Positions 5,578 to 7,467 of a DNA stretch of 7,467 nucleotides are shown one piece after another (the stretch's first letter is position 1; each line of letters begins with the position of its first letter). The notes under the pieces were generated by a model. It was not told the origin of the DNA. It saw only the letters and a list, made by a program, of their open reading frames with translations, and did no database searches. A program made the position numbers and the translations under genes. Source of the DNA: Proteobacteria bacterium ST_bin11. GTDB taxonomy: Bacteria; Pseudomonadota; Gammaproteobacteria; Methylococcales; Methylomonadaceae. Where the stretch lies: contig MSXO01000081.1 of assembly GCA_002083615.1 (NCBI GenBank), positions 1 to 7,467 of the forward strand. Reading direction: 5' to 3'.

Positions 5578-6969
5578 TTAAGCTTGTTTACGCAAGTATT
5601 TCTCCACACCCGTCGTTCTGACCACAACCTCGTCCTTGGATTGCAAGGCTTGCTTTGCCATATAACGCGCCACACCCGAGACACCTGGTGCATCCTTCGC
5701 CAATACGTCCTGTCTGGACATATATTTGGCAACGCCCGTAAGTTCTTTCGCATCCTTATCCAACAACTCATGTTTTGTGACGTAGCGGCTAACCGAACTC
5801 AATTCGGCGGCAGGTTTTTGCGACAATATTTGCTTGGCTAAATACTTGCTGACCCCAGTAGGCGGCGGCAACTGCCTGGTTAATATTGCTTGCTTTGCAA
5901 GATAACGGGCCACGCCGGTTAAGGGTTCCACCTGACTTTGCAGCTGTAACTGTTTAGCCAGATATTTGGCAACACCGGTTGGCTTGGGCGCCTGCTGAGC
6001 AGAAGCAGCCTGCCTGGCCAGATATCGTTCCACCGCAGAACCCTCAAATGCCAATTCCTCGGCCAGTTCCTGCTGAGCATTTTGTTCTTGATCCAACTGG
6101 GCCTCCGCTTTTTCCTGTTGCGCTATCGCCTCTGCGGCGACATAACGTGCAATCAAAGCCGCCGCAGCAGCTTTTCTCTCGACTGTCGCCTGCTCCGCCA
6201 AAAACTTAGCAACGCCAGTCAGAGGCGCTTGCTCTTTGGACAAGCGGTCCAACTGAGCCAAATACTTAGCCACACCGGTGACTAAGGGGGCATCTTTTGC
6301 CAACAAGGCCTGCTTGCTCACGTATTTGCTGACACCTGTCGCCACGGGAGCGTCTTTTGCCAACACATCCTGCTTCAATACATACTTCGCAACTCCCGTA
6401 ACCGAGGGAGTTGAGCCAGCCTGCATATTTTGCCTAATAACATATTTGGCGACATTGGTGACCGCATGATCTTCTCGATCATTTTTGGTTATGTACTTGG
6501 AAACGCCGGTTACCGGCGCTTCTTTGGACAAAATCGACTGTTTGATCAGATATTTCGCTACCCGAGTGACCGGATTGGCCTCTTGTTGAGTCAAATACCT
6601 ATCGACACCTGTCGGAACCGGCTCACTCTCAACCAATTCTTCTATGACCTCTTCGATTTGCTCAACAACCTCTTCGACTTCCTCAACCTCAGGCTCAGGC
6701 TCCACCATAGTCGCCTCTTCAAGCGCTTTTCGGGCTTTTTCCAATTGCGCTTCTTGCAAGGCTATATATTTAGCCACACCGGTCAAAGGCTGACCATATT
6801 CGTCCAGCTCCGGCTTAGGCGGCTCAAGTTTTTGCAGGTAACGGGCAACACCGGTCAATTGACTGTCTTCGTTGTCGACACGTGAATAAACTTCCGACCG
6901 ACTAGAGCCTTCCGCTGGTTTGTCGAATAAAAAGCCGAATAAGCTATTCATCAAACTGTTGTTTGCCAT
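5578..6969 (-). CDS. 20-residue-repeat protein (TGVAKYLxKQ repeats), function unknown
   Basis: 463 residues, not recognised. No signal peptide or membrane segment, no Cys or Trp, so probably cytoplasmic. The start MANNSLMNSLFGFLFDKP is short and hydrophobic. About 19 copies of [LVP]-T-G-V-[AS]-[KR]-Y-[LVIM]-x-[KR]-Q follow, with the aromatic residue at 44, 68, 125, 140, 159, 176, 196, 216, 236, 256 (Phe), 276, 316, 336, 356, 376, 396, 416, 436 and 458. From 196 to 436 the spacing is exactly 20, or 40 across the degenerate unit near 296. Residues 72-118 form a Glu-rich insert with heptad hydrophobics. Each unit probably makes one short basic helix capped by P-T-G. AGGAG lies 10 bases upstream, and a strong terminator follows. 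Scaffold or multivalent binding is the natural guess; the sequence does not prove it. Confidence 0.93.
   Translation of the reverse strand: MANNSLMNSLFGFLFDKPAEGSSRSEVYSRVDNEDSQLTGVARYLQKLEPPKPELDEYGQPLTGVAKYIALQEAQLEKARKALEEATMVEPEPEVEEVEEVVEQIEEVIEELVESEPVPTGVDRYLTQQEANPVTRVAKYLIKQSILSKEAPVTGVSKYITKNDREDHAVTNVAKYVIRQNMQAGSTPSVTGVAKYVLKQDVLAKDAPVATGVSKYVSKQALLAKDAPLVTGVAKYLAQLDRLSKEQAPLTGVAKFLAEQATVERKAAAAALIARYVAAEAIAQQEKAEAQLDQEQNAQQELAEELAFEGSAVERYLARQAASAQQAPKPTGVAKYLAKQLQLQSQVEPLTGVARYLAKQAILTRQLPPPTGVSKYLAKQILSQKPAAELSSVSRYVTKHELLDKDAKELTGVAKYMSRQDVLAKDAPGVSGVARYMAKQALQSKDEVVVRTTGVEKYLRKQA
5581..6402 (-). repeat. Protein-coded tandem repeat, 60-base (20-residue) period
   Basis: Residues 190-463 of the repeat protein. 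Twelve recognisable units plus one degenerate unit keep a constant 20-residue register, except for the last one (22). The copies differ at many synonymous positions: QDVLAKDAP occurs at 200-208 and 420-428 with identical residues but most codons changed. So this is an old repeat held by selection on the protein, not a fresh DNA duplication. Confidence 0.9.
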
Positions 6970-6978
6970 TTGAGAATA

Positions 6979-6984
6979 CTCCTG
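6979..6984 (-). promoter_or_regulatory. Ribosome binding site of the repeat gene
   Basis: CAGGAG on the minus strand, 9 bases before the ATG at 6969; one of the best Shine-Dalgarno matches in the window. It supports this start and efficient translation. Confidence 0.75.
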
Positions 6985-6996
6985 AATGTAATAATT

Positions 6997-7025
6997 GTTA
7001 TGTGTCTAAACGACGAGTTCATCAA
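6997..7025 (-). promoter_or_regulatory. Candidate promoter for the repeat gene
   Basis: TTGATG (7020-7025) and CATAAC (6997-7002) on the minus strand are 17 bases apart, each with 4 of 6 consensus matches. It lies in the 80-base gap after the upstream exported-protein gene, where no convincing terminator is seen, so read-through from upstream is an alternative. Confidence 0.35.
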
Positions 7026-7049
7026 ATTCTCGGTGATGCCTAAAAAATG

Positions 7050-7325
7050 CTAGGAACCCGCTGCGCTGAATAATACCTTAGGCTGAAAATTGGCGGCAGG
7101 ATACTTTGCATCAACCTCCGCAGCCTCTTGTTTTTGAACACAAGGCGTACCGGTATTACTCGTGACGGCCGGCGAACTTGCTTGAGATAGTTCTGTTATA
7201 GCAGGATCCCTGTAGAGAACCTTCGGTTGGAAATCCGCCGCAGGATAGTCTTGGGCGCTCGCAACGGACGAAACCGCTAACAGAAACCCAGCTGAAAACT
7301 TCTTAATCAATTGCGTGTTTATCAT
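7050..7325 (-). CDS. Small exported protein with duplicated YPAA(D/N)FQPKVL motif
   Basis: 91 residues, not recognised. MINTQLIKKFSAGFLLAVSS followed by VASA is a textbook signal peptide with a likely cut after Ala24 (ASA/QD), leaving a mature peptide of about 67 residues. This contains YPAADFQPKVLY (27-38) and YPAANFQPKVLF (75-86), 10 of 12 identical, joined by a Ser/Thr/Ala-rich linker with a single Cys (62). The start ATG has AAGGTGA about 4 bases upstream. It lies 77 bases after the transketolase stop, behind a weak hairpin, and 80 bases before the repeat gene, all on one strand. Probably periplasmic or cell-surface; the paired motif suggests a binding or self-association element. Function unknown. 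Confidence 0.82.
   Translation of the reverse strand: MINTQLIKKFSAGFLLAVSSVASAQDYPAADFQPKVLYRDPAITELSQASSPAVTSNTGTPCVQKQEAAEVDAKYPAANFQPKVLFSAAGS
7068..7247 (-). repeat. Two copies of a 12-residue exported motif
   Basis: Copy 1 is at 7212-7247 and copy 2 at 7068-7103. Of the ten identical residues only three use the same codon (TAT, CCT, AAG); the other seven differ synonymously. The motif is therefore kept by selection. Confidence 0.8.
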
Positions 7326-7355
7326 GGCTTCACCTTACTCTATTGATTAATGGCG

Positions 7356-7386
7356 GGCCTGCCGGCAACAAAATCACCGGCAGACC
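7356..7386 (-). terminator. Terminator-like hairpin after tkt
   Basis: On the minus strand GGTCTGCCGG (7377-7386) pairs with CCGGCAGGCC (7356-7365) with one U-G pair and an 11-base loop. It starts 16 bases after the tkt stop. There is no T tract after it, so it may be a weak terminator, a Rho-dependent 3' end or an mRNA-stabilising hairpin that allows read-through into the exported-protein gene. Confidence 0.55.
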
Positions 7387-7402
7387 TCTTAGATTGCGCT
7401 TA

Positions 7403-7467
7403 TTAAAGCACAGCTTCCACATTAGCAACGACATTGTCCACGGTAAAGCCGAACTCTTTGAAGAGTT
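7403..7467 (-). CDS. tkt: Transketolase, C-terminal fragment (gene runs off the right edge)
   Basis: Only the last 20 codons and the stop are present, reading LFKEFGFTVDNVVANVEAVL. This is the characteristic tail of bacterial transketolase (E. coli TktA ends in FGFTVDNVVAKAKELL, as I recall). Transketolase is the thiamine-diphosphate enzyme that moves two-carbon ketol units in the non-oxidative pentose phosphate pathway; in methylotrophs it also rearranges carbon in the ribulose monophosphate cycle. The active-site domains lie outside the window. It is the first visible gene of a minus-strand series leading into the two unrecognised genes. Confidence 0.9.
   Translation of the reverse strand, partial: LFKEFGFTVDNVVANVEAVL

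Noticed and set aside
6390..6413. 8-base inverted repeat CAACTCCC/GGGAGTTG with an 8-base spacer
   Set aside because: It lies inside the repeat coding region, has no T tract, and is probably a chance result of codon use.
6430..6885. Plus-strand open frame of 151 codons inside the repeat gene, and smaller neighbours at 5584-5841, 5979-6209, 6082-6285 and 6278-6469
   Set aside because: These mirror the periodic codons of the repeat gene on the other strand; the minus-strand frame has the Shine-Dalgarno, terminator and conserved protein repeat.
5578..6969. Repeat gene read as a carboxysome CsoS2-like linker or a known scaffold
   Set aside because: The idea came from the general look of repeated short motifs. 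The motif itself does not match the CsoS2 repeats I remember, and no shell or RuBisCO genes are nearby.

Overview
This window is ordinary chromosomal DNA from a gammaproteobacterium. The gene order rpsU-yqeY-dnaG, with tsaD divergent and plsY, folB and a folK-type gene following, is a core arrangement of that class (as recalled, Pseudomonas has a closely similar order). The sequence is of moderate GC. Several small exported or unrecognised proteins, together with the general look of the proteins, make me suspect an aerobic methylotroph or methanotroph (Methylococcales). That lineage call is an inference from memory and has not been tested.

Left part (1-4436): core information-processing and cofactor genes. 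On the minus strand, rpsU, yqeY and the first codons of dnaG form the 'macromolecular synthesis' operon, driven by a good sigma70-like promoter at 849-876. Divergent from it is tsaD (tRNA t6A synthesis), which meets plsY (phospholipid synthesis) tail to tail with no spacer. plsY is divergent from folB-folK, two consecutive steps of folate synthesis. These converge, 4 bases apart, on a pteridine-reductase-type SDR that follows a small three-helix membrane protein. folB, folK and the SDR plausibly form a pterin/folate neighbourhood on two strands.

Middle (4437-5577): a 178-base divergent intergenic region with candidate promoters for both sides, a small exported protein (4615-5025) with a GHGGHGG stretch, a convergent exported DUF2782-type protein (5063-5416), and a strong intrinsic terminator (5529-5564).

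Right part (5578-7467), all on the minus strand: the 3' end of transketolase (tkt), a weak terminator-like hairpin, a 91-residue exported protein carrying two copies of a YPAA(D/N)FQPKVL motif, and a 463-residue protein made almost entirely of about 19 copies of a T-G-V-A-K-Y-L-x-K-Q motif. From residue 190 to the end the motif keeps a strict 20-residue (60-base) period. I recognise no family for this repeat protein. It is the most novel item here and looks like a repetitive scaffold or multivalent binding protein. No rRNA, tRNA, CRISPR array or insertion sequence was seen.
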